The notes beneath the pieces are model-generated. The model made no database searches. It saw only the letters and a list, made by a program, of their open reading frames with translations, and was not told the origin of the DNA. 64,000 nucleotides of DNA from Streptomyces cinerochromogenes (GTDB lineage: Bacteria > Actinomycetota > Actinomycetes > Streptomycetales > Streptomycetaceae), in the NCBI RefSeq assembly GCF_014648635.1, contig NZ_BMRM01000014.1:186001-250000 (forward strand). Direction: 5' to 3'. Below, in pieces: positions 6,903-15,290 of this stretch. The number at the start of each line of letters is the position of its first letter. Position 1 is the stretch's first letter. The position numbers were made by a program, and so were the translations under genes.

Positions 6903-8719
6903 GCGGGTTCTCCTTCGTCGTGTACGGCGGGCGCCCCAGCGGACACCCAGAAGCGGATGCTCTCGACGAGCACCAGCAGGGCGACGGCCACGGCGAGGAC
7001 CGTGAGCGCGGCCTTGAACTGCGAAGCGGTGAGCACCGCGGCCAGGACGGTGACGAGCAGCGTCCGCCCCTCGTGCCCCCCGATGGCGCGCACCAGCCAG
7101 GCCGGGGGCGCTCCGGCGTTGCCGCGGATGCGGTACACCGTGTCGTAGTGATGGTAGGCGACGGCCGCCACCAGGCCGAAAGCCGCAGGGAGGGCGCCGT
7201 TCACGCCCGCTTTGCCGGCCAGGGCGAGGACGGTGCCGTACTCGGCGGCCCGGAAGAAGGGCGGGACCAGCCAGTCGAGGGCGCCCTTGAGGGGACGGGC
7301 GACGGCGAGCGCCGAGGTGAGGACGTACACGACGGCGCCGGCCACCGGGAGCACGCCGCCGAAGCCGGTGAGGGCCGAGCAGGCCACGACGGCGGCGCCG
7401 CCGAGCAGGGCCACGGCGGGCACGGCGAGCCCGGGCAGGCCGCGCCGGAACACGCGCCCGACCGCCTGAGCGAGCGGGCCGGAGTCGGCGAGGTCGGCCA
7501 GGGCCTGCGCGGCCCGGTCGGTGCGCCGGGCCCTGCGGGTCACCGAGCGCAGCACGCGGCCGGCCGTGGTGTAGGTCGCGGCGAAGGCGCAGCCGGCGAG
7601 CAGGACGTAGAAGGTGATCCGCGGGGTGGTGGCCGCGGTGAGGACCGCGATCATCGCCCAGCGCTCGCCGATCGGCAGCACGATCATGCGGCGCACCCAG
7701 ACCGTCCAGCCGACGCTGTCGAGCTTGTCGGAGAGGGCGGCGGTGGGGCTGGTGTTGGCGGTGGCGTCGTGGTTGGCCTCGTTGAAGGAGAAGTCGACCA
7801 CGTGCCGGCAGGTCTGCAGGATCATCGCGCCGAGGGCGAGGGCCCACACGTCGTCGCCGCCGCGGGCCGCGCCGAGGGCGAGGCCGGCGTAGTAGGCGTA
7901 CTCCTTGGCCCGGTCGAAGGTGGCGTCGAGCCAGGCGCCGAGGGTGGAGTACTTCAGGGCGTAGCGGGCGAGCTGGCCGTCGGTGCAGTCCAGGACGAAG
8001 GAGGCGATCAGCAGCACACCGGCCGCGACGAACCCGCCGCGGGTGCCGGTGGCCGCGCAGCCGGCCGCGATCAGCGCGGTGAGCAGCGAGGCCGTGGTGA
8101 CCTGGTTCGGGGTCAGGCCGCGGCGGGCGCACCAGCGGGCGATGTAGCGCGAGTAGGGGCTGATGAAGAACGTGGTGAAGAACCCGTCGCGGGACTTCAC
8201 GGCCGACTTCAGGCGGACGGCCTCGTCGTCCACGGCGGCGACGGCCTGCCGGGCCTCGTTGCGGGCCTGCGGGTCGTCCGGCACCGTGGCGACCAGGCTG
8301 CCCAGCTCCGGCCGGTGCAGCGCGCCGCCGTCGGCCTCCAGGGCGGTGGCGACGCGGTCGGCGAGGCTGTCCACGGCGAGCGCGGGAGCCCCGCCGGGCC
8401 CGGCGGTACCGCCGTCGGCGGAGGTCTCGCGGGCCACGGCCCGGGTGAGGGCCTGCCGGGCTGCGGGCTGGGCGGTGACGGCGCCGGGCACGGCGCCGAG
8501 CGGGAAGCGCGGGTCGGTCAGGCCGAGGCGCAGCGCGTGGAGGTGGCCGACGAAGCGGGCGTCGACCAGGGCCACGCGCCGGTCGGCCGGTACGGCGGCG
8601 AGCAGGGTCTCCGTCTCGGCGGCGTCGGCGGCCACGCGCACGTCGAAGCCGAGGGACCGCAGATCGTGCTCCAGTGACGATCCGGGGACCGGCTGACCGG
8701 TGACGATGGCCGTCGACAA
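6899..8719 (-). CDS. Two-domain CDP-alcohol phosphatidyltransferase (DUF5941-type)
   Basis: 606 residues. An N-terminal soluble domain of about 200 residues (ATGQ/LVDARFVGHLHAL region) resembles a degenerate nucleotidyl- or regulatory domain. A membrane CDP-alcohol transferase core follows, with the complete motif DCTDGQLAR, eight residues, GAWLDATFD. A long C-terminal multi-pass region with two R-rich cytoplasmic loops comes last. The start is TTG at 8719: it is backed by AGGGAG ten bases upstream, and no ATG or GTG upstream fits. First gene of the seven-gene run; its 3' end overlaps the cytidylyltransferase by ATGA. It probably transfers a phospho-alcohol from CDP onto a lipid or glycan. 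Confidence 0.82.
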   Translation of the reverse strand: MSTAIVTGQPVPGSSLEHDLRSLGFDVRVAADAAETETLLAAVPADRRVALVDARFVGHLHALRLGLTDPRFPLGAVPGAVTAQPAARQALTRAVARETSADGGTAGPGGAPALAVDSLADRVATALEADGGALHRPELGSLVATVPDDPQARNEARQAVAAVDDEAVRLKSAVKSRDGFFTTFFISPYSRYIARWCARRGLTPNQVTTASLLTALIAAGCAATGTRGGFVAAGVLLIASFVLDCTDGQLARYALKYSTLGAWLDATFDRAKEYAYYAGLALGAARGGDDVWALALGAMILQTCRHVVDFSFNEANHDATANTSPTAALSDKLDSVGWTVWVRRMIVLPIGERWAMIAVLTAATTPRITFYVLLAGCAFAATYTTAGRVLRSVTRRARRTDRAAQALADLADSGPLAQAVGRVFRRGLPGLAVPAVALLGGAAVVACSALTGFGGVLPVAGAVVYVLTSALAVARPLKGALDWLVPPFFRAAEYGTVLALAGKAGVNGALPAAFGLVAAVAYHHYDTVYRIRGNAGAPPAWLVRAIGGHEGRTLLVTVLAAVLTASQFKAALTVLAVAVALLVLVESIRFWVSAGAPAVHDEGEPA

Positions 8720-8985
8720 CCGAACTCACTCCCTGGGTGCCGGCGCACGGGCGCCGGTCGTCTGCGTGGTGGGGCGCCCCTGCCTGCGGCACCCGGGCGG
8801 CATGTCGGCAGAGGCTATCGGATGCGCCGGAGGCGGTGTTCACCGGCCGTTCACGGACCGGCCCACGAGGGCTGTCCGGACCTTTGCCGCGATCATCATC
8901 GGGGATCCGGGGCCCGGCCCACAAACCCATGGTGCAGACCCGGGCAACCGGGACACCGCGGCGACTCGGCATAGGGTGGACGACC

Positions 8986-9957
8986 ATGACGTGGCTGATC
9001 ACCGGCGGAGCCGGATACATCGGGGCGCACGTGGCTCGGGCCATGACGGGCGCCGGGGAGAGCGTCGTGGCGCTGGACGACCTGTCGGCCGCCGTACCCG
9101 CCCGGCTGCCGGCCGAGGTGCCGCTCGTGCACGGCTCGACCCTGGACGGGGACCTGCTGAAGCGGGTCTTCGCGGAGTACGGCGTGACGGGCGTCGTCCA
9201 TCTCGCGGCGCGCAAGCAGGTCGCGGAGTCGGTGGCGCAGCCCACCCGCTACTACCGGGAGAACGTGGGCGGCCTCGCCACCCTCCTGGACGCGGTGGCC
9301 GAGGCGGGCATCGGCCGGCTGCTGTTCTCCTCGTCGGCCGCGGTGTACGGCAACCCTGACGTGAACCTCATCACCGAGGACACCCCGTGCGCCCCGGTGA
9401 ACCCGTACGGCGAGACCAAGCTGGCCGGGGAGTGGCTGGTGCGGGCGGCGGGCCGGGCGCACGGGATCTCCACCGTGTGTCTGCGCTATTTCAACGTGGC
9501 GGGCGCGGCGGCGCCGGAGCTGGCGGACACGGGCGTGTTCAACATCGTGCCGATGGTCTTCGACCGGCTCACCCGGGACGAGGCCCCGCGCGTCTTCGGT
9601 GACGACTACCCGACGCCGGACGGCACCTGCGTCCGGGACTACATCCACGTCGCCGACCTCGCGGACGCCCACCTGGCGGCGGCGCGGCGGCTGGCCGCCG
9701 GGGAGATCACCGGCGATCTGACGCTGAACATCGGCCGGGGCGAGGGTGTCTCGGTGCGCGAGCTGATCTCGGTCATCGGGGAGGTCACCGGGGACCGCCG
9801 GGCACCCGTGGTGGAGGGCCGCCGCCCCGGCGACGCACCGCGCGCGGTGGCCTCGGCGGAGCGGGCCGCGGAGGTGCTGGGCTGGCGCGCCCGGCGCGGG
9901 GTGCGGGAGATGGTCGAGTCGGCGTGGGAGGGCTGGCGACTGCACCACGGCGGCTGA
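8986..9957 (+). CDS. galE: UDP-glucose 4-epimerase GalE
   Basis: 323 residues, an extended short-chain dehydrogenase that interconverts UDP-glucose and UDP-galactose. The NAD-binding GGAGYIGAHV is at residues 7-16, followed by the catalytic Ser in LLFSSSAAVYG and Tyr/Lys in NPYGETK. FNVAGA and the C-terminal GRGEGVSVREL are family landmarks. A TAGGGT -10 box lies 8 nt before the ATG, with a weak GGGTGGA ribosome site overlapping it. It diverges from the phosphopolymer operon, and its product could feed a galactose-containing polymer; that link is inference. Confidence 0.92.
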   Translation: MTWLITGGAGYIGAHVARAMTGAGESVVALDDLSAAVPARLPAEVPLVHGSTLDGDLLKRVFAEYGVTGVVHLAARKQVAESVAQPTRYYRENVGGLATLLDAVAEAGIGRLLFSSSAAVYGNPDVNLITEDTPCAPVNPYGETKLAGEWLVRAAGRAHGISTVCLRYFNVAGAAAPELADTGVFNIVPMVFDRLTRDEAPRVFGDDYPTPDGTCVRDYIHVADLADAHLAAARRLAAGEITGDLTLNIGRGEGVSVRELISVIGEVTGDRRAPVVEGRRPGDAPRAVASAERAAEVLGWRARRGVREMVESAWEGWRLHHGG

Positions 9958-10043
9958 CGAAGCGCCCGGACGGACCGGCGCCTGCACCACCGCAGCCGTC
10001 GAAGTCCGCCGGCGGGGCACGGTGTCCGACGCTCCCCGGGCTT

Positions 10044-10072
10044 CTGACCTGCGGAACGTTTCCGCAGGTCAG
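10044..10072 (+). terminator. Terminator hairpin after galE
   Basis: Perfect 13-bp inverted repeat (CTGACCTGCGGAA / TTCCGCAGGTCAG) with a 3-nt loop, 87 nt after the galE stop and before the metal-exporter gene. Confidence 0.8.
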
Positions 10073-10164
10073 GGCACATGACAACGGTGTTCAGTGCCGC
10101 GTTGCCCGATACCCCCTACCCGTAGTTGACTGGCCTCCTGGCAGGCACACGGAAGGCGGTAGTC

Positions 10165-11106
10165 ATGGGGGCAGGGCACGACCACGGGCACGCGCACTCC
10201 CACGCGCCGGCCCCGGGTACGGCCACGGCCGCGTACCGGGGCCGGCTGCGGATCGCGCTGGGCATCACGCTCACGATCATGGTGGTCGAGATCGTCGGCG
10301 GCCTGGTCGCGGACTCCCTCGCGCTGATCGCGGACGCCGCGCACATGGCGACCGACGCGGTGGGCCTCGGCATGGCGCTGCTCGCGATCCACTTCGCGGC
10401 CCGCCCGGCGAGCACCAACCGCACCTTCGGCTACGCCCGCGCCGAGATCCTGGCGGCCCTGGCCAACTGCCTGCTGCTGCTCGGGGTCGGCGGCTACGTC
10501 CTGTACGAGGCGGTCCAGCGGTTCGTGGAGCCCGCCGGGACCCGTGGCGGCCTGATGGTCGTGTTCGGTCTGATCGGCCTGGTCGCGAACTCCGTCTCGC
10601 TGGTGCTGCTGATGCGCGGCCAGAAGGAGAGCCTGAACGTGCGCGGCGCCTTCCTGGAGGTGGCCGCGGACGCGCTCGGCTCGGTGGCGGTGCTGATCTC
10701 GGCCGCGGTGATCCTGACCACCGGCTGGCAGTCCGCGGACCCGATCGCCTCGCTGGTCATCGGCCTGATGATCGTGCCGCGGACGCTGAAGCTGCTGCGC
10801 GAGACGCTGGACGTGCTGCTGGAGGCGGCGCCCAAGGGCGTCGACATGGCCGAGGTCCGGGCGCACATCCTGGCGCTGGACGGCGTGGAGGACGTACACG
10901 ACCTGCACGCCTGGACGATCACCTCGGGCATGCCGGTGCTGTCGGCGCACGTGGTGGTCAGCTCCGAGGTGCTGAACGCCATAGGCAACGAGAAGATGCT
11001 GCACGAGCTGCAGGGCTGTCTCGGTGACCACTTCGACGTGGAGCACTGCACCTTCCAGCTGGAGCCGGGCGGCCACGCGGAGCACGAGGCGCGGCTGTGC
11101 CACTGA
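10165..11106 (+). CDS. Cation diffusion facilitator family metal exporter (CzcD/ZitB-like)
   Basis: 313 residues with six membrane segments and a His-rich N-terminus (GHDHGHAHSHAP) that binds zinc-type ions. The transport-site aspartates are visible in ADAAHMATDAVG (second segment) and EVAADALGSV (fifth segment), giving the HxxxD/DxxxD arrangement of Zn2+/Cd2+ exporters. The C-terminal cytoplasmic domain (VHDLHAWTITSGMPVLSAHV) is the usual ferredoxin-like metal sensor, and the protein ends in another His-rich tail. ATG at 10165 with GGAAGG upstream; an in-frame start at 10126 is less likely because it has no ribosome site. Confidence 0.92.
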   Translation: MGAGHDHGHAHSHAPAPGTATAAYRGRLRIALGITLTIMVVEIVGGLVADSLALIADAAHMATDAVGLGMALLAIHFAARPASTNRTFGYARAEILAALANCLLLLGVGGYVLYEAVQRFVEPAGTRGGLMVVFGLIGLVANSVSLVLLMRGQKESLNVRGAFLEVAADALGSVAVLISAAVILTTGWQSADPIASLVIGLMIVPRTLKLLRETLDVLLEAAPKGVDMAEVRAHILALDGVEDVHDLHAWTITSGMPVLSAHVVVSSEVLNAIGNEKMLHELQGCLGDHFDVEHCTFQLEPGGHAEHEARLCH

Positions 11107-11280
11107 GGGGCACGCACTGCCGTTCGACGCACCTCCGGACGGTTCCGGCCGGCCGGCGCCGGGCACGATGATCTACCGGGTCCGGCTCCCGGTACCGCGC
11201 CGCGCGCACGTGCGGGCGTGCCGGGAGTGCCGGATTCGTACGGCAGACTTGGGGTGCGAAGACCGAGGCGAAGGATGGGT

Positions 11281-11874
11281 ATGCCGATCACACCTGCCAC
11301 CGCGACGCACAGCTCGTCGGAGGGCACCGCAGAGGCGATTTTGCTGGAACTGGTCGACGAGAAGGGTGTGACGATCGGTACGGCGGAGAAGCTCGCCGCC
11401 CATCAGCCGCCCGGGCAGCTGCACCGGGCGTTCTCGGTGTTCCTCTTCGACGAACACGGCCGGCTGCTGCTCCAGCAGCGGGCGCTCGGCAAGTACCACT
11501 CCCCCGGTGTGTGGTCGAACACCTGCTGCGGCCACCCGTACCCGGGCGAGGCACCGTTCGCCGCGGCCGCCCGGCGCACCTTCGAGGAGCTGGGCGTGTC
11601 ACCGTCGCTGCTCGCGGAGGCCGGCACGGTCCGGTACAACCACCCGGACCCCGCCTCGGGCCTGGTGGAGCAGGAGTTCAACCACCTGTTCGTCGGCCTG
11701 GTGCAGGCGCCGCCCGCGCCGGACCCGGAGGAGGTCGCCGAGTACGCCTTCGTGACGGCGGCCGAGCTGGCCGAGCGGCACGCCCAAGACCCGTTCTCGG
11801 CCTGGTTCATGACCGTCCTGGACGCGGCCCGCCCGGCGATCAGGGAACTGACGGGCCCGTCCGCGGGCTGGTGA
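11281..11874 (+). CDS. idi: Isopentenyl-diphosphate delta-isomerase, type I
   Basis: 197 residues, Nudix fold. It isomerises isopentenyl to dimethylallyl diphosphate, supplying hopanoid and other terpenoid synthesis (hpnC lies 10 kb away). The catalytic cysteine is in NTCCGHP and the catalytic glutamate in VEQEFNHLFVG; metal-binding His and Glu are in KYHSPGVWSN and RRTFEELG. ATG at 11281, with GAAGGA 6 nt upstream; two codons of possible N-terminal extension (from 11275) are not supported. It ends 16 bp from the convergent ATPase gene. Confidence 0.95.
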   Translation: MPITPATATHSSSEGTAEAILLELVDEKGVTIGTAEKLAAHQPPGQLHRAFSVFLFDEHGRLLLQQRALGKYHSPGVWSNTCCGHPYPGEAPFAAAARRTFEELGVSPSLLAEAGTVRYNHPDPASGLVEQEFNHLFVGLVQAPPAPDPEEVAEYAFVTAAELAERHAQDPFSAWFMTVLDAARPAIRELTGPSAGW

Positions 11875-11889
11875 CCTTCCCCCGTGCCG

Positions 11890-12387
11890 TTACGGCAGCG
11901 CCGCGGGCTTGAGCGGCAGGGCGGCCCAGATCACCTTGCCGCCGCTCGCGGTGTGCTCCATGTCGACCACCCCGCCCGCCTCCCGGGCCACCTCGCGGAC
12001 CAGGAGCAGACCCCGGCCGCCGGTCTGGCCGTGGTCGGCCTCCAGGGCGGTCGGGCGGTAGGGGTGGTTGTCCTCCACGGACACCCGCACCCACTCGGCT
12101 CCGACGGCCACCTCCACGGCGAGCACCGGCGACAGCAGCGCCGCGTGCCGGACCGCGTTGGTGACCAGTTCGGAGACGATCAGCAGCAGGCCGTGCACCA
12201 GGTCGTCGGAGACGGGCACCCCCTGGCGCAGCAGCAGGTCCCGCACCGCGTGCCGGGCCTGCGGGACCGAGGCGTCCACCGCGGCCGCGGTGAACCGCCA
12301 GACACCTTCGTACGGCAGTGGATCCGGCGGTCGTTCGCCGCCGCCCCCCGCTGGGCGCGGGCCGTCCCCGCGCCCATGGTCGTCCAT
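11890..12387 (-). CDS. Anti-sigma-factor-like ATP-binding protein (HATPase, RsbW/SpoIIAB type)
   Basis: 165 residues. A single GHKL ATPase domain with the N box SELVTNAVRHA, the G1 box VEDNHPYRP and the G2 box GGRGLLLVREVA. Such stand-alone proteins are abundant in Streptomyces and act as serine kinases or anti-sigma factors in partner-switching circuits. No sigma or anti-anti-sigma gene is adjacent, so the partner is unknown. The start is uncertain: I give ATG 12387; an in-frame GTG at 12420 would add eleven residues. Neither has a clear ribosome site. Confidence 0.82.
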   Translation of the reverse strand: MDDHGRGDGPRPAGGGGERPPDPLPYEGVWRFTAAAVDASVPQARHAVRDLLLRQGVPVSDDLVHGLLLIVSELVTNAVRHAALLSPVLAVEVAVGAEWVRVSVEDNHPYRPTALEADHGQTGGRGLLLVREVAREAGGVVDMEHTASGGKVIWAALPLKPAALP

Positions 12388-12564
12388 CGTCCGGTCGCCA
12401 CCCTCGCGCTCGATTGTCACCACACGTCGAGTGTTGGTAAGGATGCGCTCCGGCCCGGATACCTGAACAGAAGTCGGCGGGTATCGAACGGTTTCTGACC
12501 GACTGCGCATGACCTGGTCGCGCGCGGGACCGCTCCTGTCCCCCGGGCGCCGGTTCCCGAACTA

Positions 12565-12626
12565 GTCGGGTTGTACGGGTTCGCGGTCGGGTTGTACGGG
12601 TTCACGGTCGGGGCGTACGGGTGCGG
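12565..12626. repeat. 21-nt tandem repeat, about 3 copies
   Basis: Units beginning GTCGGGTTGTACGGGTTC start at 12565 and 12586 (20 of 21 identical), with a diverged third copy at 12607 (GTCGGGGCGTACGGGTGC). The array ends 27 bp before the -10 box of the enoyl-CoA hydratase gene and so sits where activator or repressor sites would be expected. Confidence 0.75.
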
Positions 12627-12652
12627 CCTGCCGCCGCGGGATCACCCTCCGC

Positions 12653-12658
12653 TACGAT
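12653..12658 (+). promoter_or_regulatory. -10 box of a leaderless transcript
   Basis: TACGAT (TANNNT) lies 7 nt before the ATG of the enoyl-CoA hydratase gene, which has no Shine-Dalgarno, so transcription probably starts at the A of the ATG. No good -35 is seen. Confidence 0.55.
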
Positions 12659-12665
12659 CCGCCGC

Positions 12666-13421
12666 ATGGAGCCCCAGCTGTCGCACCAGGTCACCGACTC
12701 CGTCGCCACCGTGGTGATCCGCCATCCCGCCAAGCGCAACGCCATGACGACCGCGATGTGGCGGGCCCTGCCCCCGCTGCTGGACACGCTGGCCCGGGAC
12801 GCCGGGGTACGGGCGCTGGTGCTGACCGGCGAGGGCGGCACCTTCTGCGCGGGCGCCGACATCTCCACGCTGCGGGGCTCGCCGGAGGAGGCACCGGCCC
12901 TCGCGGTCGCGGCAGAGGAGGCCCTGGCCGCGTTCCCCAAGCCGACGGTCGCCGCGGTGCGCGGCCACTGCGTGGGCGGTGGGGCGCAGCTGGCGGCGGC
13001 CTGCGATCTGCGGCTCGCGGAGGAGGGCGCGCTGTTCGGGGTGACACCGGCGCGGCTCGGTGTCGTCTACCCGGCGTCCTCGACCCGCCGGCTGGTGTCC
13101 CTGGTCGGTCCGGCCACGGCCAAGTACCTGCTGTTCACGGCCGAGTTGATCGACACCGGGCGGGCGCTCGGCACGGGCCTCGTGGACGAGGTGCTGCCCG
13201 CCGGGGAGCTGGACAAGCGGGTCGCGGAGCTGACCCGGACCCTGGTGTCCCGCTCGCAGCTCACCCAGGCCGCCGCCAAGGAGTTCGCCGACGGCCGCAC
13301 CGACCGGGACGCCTACTGGACGGCGCAGGCGCGCGGCGGCGGCGACACCGCGGAGGGGGTCGCCGCGTTCCTGGAGCGCAGGCGGCCGCGCTTCACCTGG
13401 AGCGTGCCTACGTCAGGCTGA
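12666..13421 (+). CDS. Enoyl-CoA hydratase/isomerase family protein
   Basis: 251 residues, crotonase fold. The oxyanion-hole stretches are visible as FCAGADISTL and AAVRGHCVGGGAQLA. The first catalytic Glu position reads near RLGVVYPASS, where the usual Glu-Glu pair is not obvious, so a simple hydratase activity is uncertain. The start at 12666 is preceded by a -10 box rather than a ribosome site. The last 14 bp overlap the convergent PfpI-family gene. Isolated from the fad genes, so the substrate is unknown. Confidence 0.87.
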   Translation: MEPQLSHQVTDSVATVVIRHPAKRNAMTTAMWRALPPLLDTLARDAGVRALVLTGEGGTFCAGADISTLRGSPEEAPALAVAAEEALAAFPKPTVAAVRGHCVGGGAQLAAACDLRLAEEGALFGVTPARLGVVYPASSTRRLVSLVGPATAKYLLFTAELIDTGRALGTGLVDEVLPAGELDKRVAELTRTLVSRSQLTQAAAKEFADGRTDRDAYWTAQARGGGDTAEGVAAFLERRRPRFTWSVPTSG

Positions 13422-14037
13422 AACGGGTGTGGAACGCCTCCACGACGTGCGCGGGCGCCTTCTGCGGGGAGCCGGCGTCGTAGGGCGGCTGCGGGTCGTA
13501 CTCGACCAGCAGCTGGACGGTCTGGGCGTGTTCGTCCCCGGCGAGGGTGCCGACCAGCGTGAGCCCCATGTCGATGCCGGACGAGACGCCGGCCGCGGTG
13601 ACGTACTTGCCGTCGGTGACGACCCGTTCGCCCGTCGGCTCGGCGCCGAACCGCTCGAGCACGTCCAGGGCGCCCCAGTGGCTGGTGGCGCGCCGGCCCC
13701 TGAGCAGGCCCGCGGCGGCGAGCAGCAGCGAGCCCGAGCAGACCGAGGTCGTCCAGGTGCTCGTCGCGTCGACCGCGCGCAGCCACTCCAGGAGGGCCGG
13801 GTTCTCCATCTGGGCGAGGGTGCCGGGGCCTCCGGCGACCACGACGACGTCGGGGTGCGTCACCTCGTGCAGCGCCCGGTCCGCGGTGACGGCGAGGAAA
13901 CCCGTGTCGGTGCGTACGGGGCCGGGCCGTTCGGCGACGAAGACGACCTCGGCGTCGGGCAGCCGGCTGAGGACCTCGTAGGGTCCGACGACGTCCAGCG
14001 CGGTGAACCGGTCGTAGACGACCATGGCGATCTGCAT
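13408..14037 (-). CDS. DJ-1/PfpI family protein (isonitrile hydratase-like)
   Basis: 209 residues, a single DJ-1/PfpI glutamine-amidotransferase-like domain. The nucleophilic elbow cysteine is in TSVCSGSLLLA and the preceding acidic region in VVAGGPGTLAQM; the domain begins MQIAMVVYDRFTALDVVGPY, as in InhA-type isonitrile hydratases. GAAGGGG lies upstream of the ATG. It is downstream of, and codirectional with, a GlxA-type regulator whose N-terminal half belongs to the same superfamily, a pairing common in Streptomyces that suggests the regulator controls this gene. Confidence 0.87.
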   Translation of the reverse strand: MQIAMVVYDRFTALDVVGPYEVLSRLPDAEVVFVAERPGPVRTDTGFLAVTADRALHEVTHPDVVVVAGGPGTLAQMENPALLEWLRAVDATSTWTTSVCSGSLLLAAAGLLRGRRATSHWGALDVLERFGAEPTGERVVTDGKYVTAAGVSSGIDMGLTLVGTLAGDEHAQTVQLLVEYDPQPPYDAGSPQKAPAHVVEAFHTRFSLT

Positions 14038-14068
14038 GGGAGCCCCTTCTCTGCGGGCGGGTGTCGGT

Positions 14069-14134
14069 GCACGTGTCTGTGCGGGTGTCGGTGCTGATGC
14101 AGGTGCACGTGTCCTTGAGGCAGGCGCACGTGTC
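14069..14134. repeat. Three direct copies of GCACGTGTC in the glxA-pfpI gap
   Basis: GCACGTGTC occurs exactly at 14069, 14105 and 14126 inside a GTG-rich 147-bp gap. Each copy contains the palindrome CACGTG. The array lies upstream of the PfpI gene and downstream of the regulator gene, a plausible place for regulator binding sites. Confidence 0.6.
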
Positions 14135-14184
14135 GGCTGATGTGGGTGCAGGTGCCGGCGGTGATGTCGTGCAGGTGCCGGGTG

Positions 14185-15144
14185 TCAGTGCGCGGGCGCC
14201 GGGTGGAAGCGCCTGCGGTACTCCGTGGGCGGTGTGCCGAGCGACCTGACGAACGCACGGCGCATGGCCTCGGGCGTGCCGTAGCCGCTGGCCCGCGCGA
14301 TCTCCTCGATGCCGTCGGCGGTGTCCTCCAGCAGGCGGCGGGCGTGTTCGAGGCGGACCCGGTCGACGTACCGGCCGGGTGTCGTACCGGTCTCGGCCTG
14401 GAAGGCGCGGGCGAAGTGGCGCGGGGAGAGGGCGGCGCGGGCGGCCAGCGCCTCGACGCCGAGGTCGCCGTCCGGATGCTCGGTGATCCACTGCTGGACC
14501 TCCCGGAGGGGTTCACGGCAGGCCGTCTGGGCGGCCAGCTGGGCGCTGAACTGGGCCTGGTTGCCCGGCCTGCGCAGGAACACCACGAGATGGCGGGCGA
14601 CGGTCAGCGCCGCCTGCCGGCCCAGGTCCTCCTCCACCAGCGCCAGGGCGAGGTCGATCCCCGCGGTGACCCCGGCCGAGGTGGCCACGTGCCCGTCCCG
14701 CACGAAGATCGGGTCGGGGTCGACCCGGACGGCGGGGTGGTCCCGGGCGAGCGTGTCGCAGTACGCCCAGTGCGTCGTGACCCGGCGGCCGTCCAGGAGT
14801 CCGGCCCGGGCCAGCGGGATCGCGCCGGTACAGACGGAGACCAGGCGCCGGGCCCGCGGCGCCCGCCCGCGCAGCCACTCCACCAGCCGCGGGTCCGGGT
14901 CGAGGGTGCCCTCCCCGCCGGGGACCAGCAGGGTGTGCGGATCCTCCGCGTCCGCAAGGGACCCGTCCGGTACGAGGGTGAGCCCGCTGGAGGTGCGCAC
15001 CGGTCCGCCGTCCACCGAGGCCGTACGGACCCGGTACGACCCGGGGCTGAGCCTCTCCGCACCGGCGAAGACCTCCACGGGGCCGGTGACATCGAGGCTC
15101 TGGAGGTCGTCGAAGACGGTGACGAGAACGGTCCGCTGCGTCAT
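14185..15144 (-). CDS. GlxA family AraC-type transcriptional regulator
   Basis: 319 residues: a DJ-1/PfpI-like domain at about 1-185 (with the elbow Cys in LVSVCTGAIPLA) and an AraC double HTH at about 215-315 (LSPRHFARAFQAETG, then IEEIARASGYGTPEAMRRAF). Proteins of this architecture sense small metabolites with the amidase-like domain. The ATG at 15144 is followed by TQRTVLVTVFDD, the usual start of the domain; a longer frame upstream lacks support. The likely target is the PfpI gene downstream. Confidence 0.9.
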   Translation of the reverse strand: MTQRTVLVTVFDDLQSLDVTGPVEVFAGAERLSPGSYRVRTASVDGGPVRTSSGLTLVPDGSLADAEDPHTLLVPGGEGTLDPDPRLVEWLRGRAPRARRLVSVCTGAIPLARAGLLDGRRVTTHWAYCDTLARDHPAVRVDPDPIFVRDGHVATSAGVTAGIDLALALVEEDLGRQAALTVARHLVVFLRRPGNQAQFSAQLAAQTACREPLREVQQWITEHPDGDLGVEALAARAALSPRHFARAFQAETGTTPGRYVDRVRLEHARRLLEDTADGIEEIARASGYGTPEAMRRAFVRSLGTPPTEYRRRFHPAPAH

Positions 15145-15290
15145 GGCCTCGATTCTGGGCGGCCCCGCGCACGGCAGCAACGACGGATTCCCCACCTTTT
15201 CTGCCATGGGGACCTCTTCCGCCAGGGGGTTTTCCGCGCCGTCCCGGGGCAACCCGGTGCCGGAAGCCGACGACGAAAGGAGAACCCTCC

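Noticed and set aside
12417..12605. Minus-strand frame reading NPYNPT repeats upstream of the enoyl-CoA hydratase gene
   Set aside because: It reads only the 21-nt tandem repeat, lacks a ribosome site and overlaps the upstream ATPase gene's promoter side.
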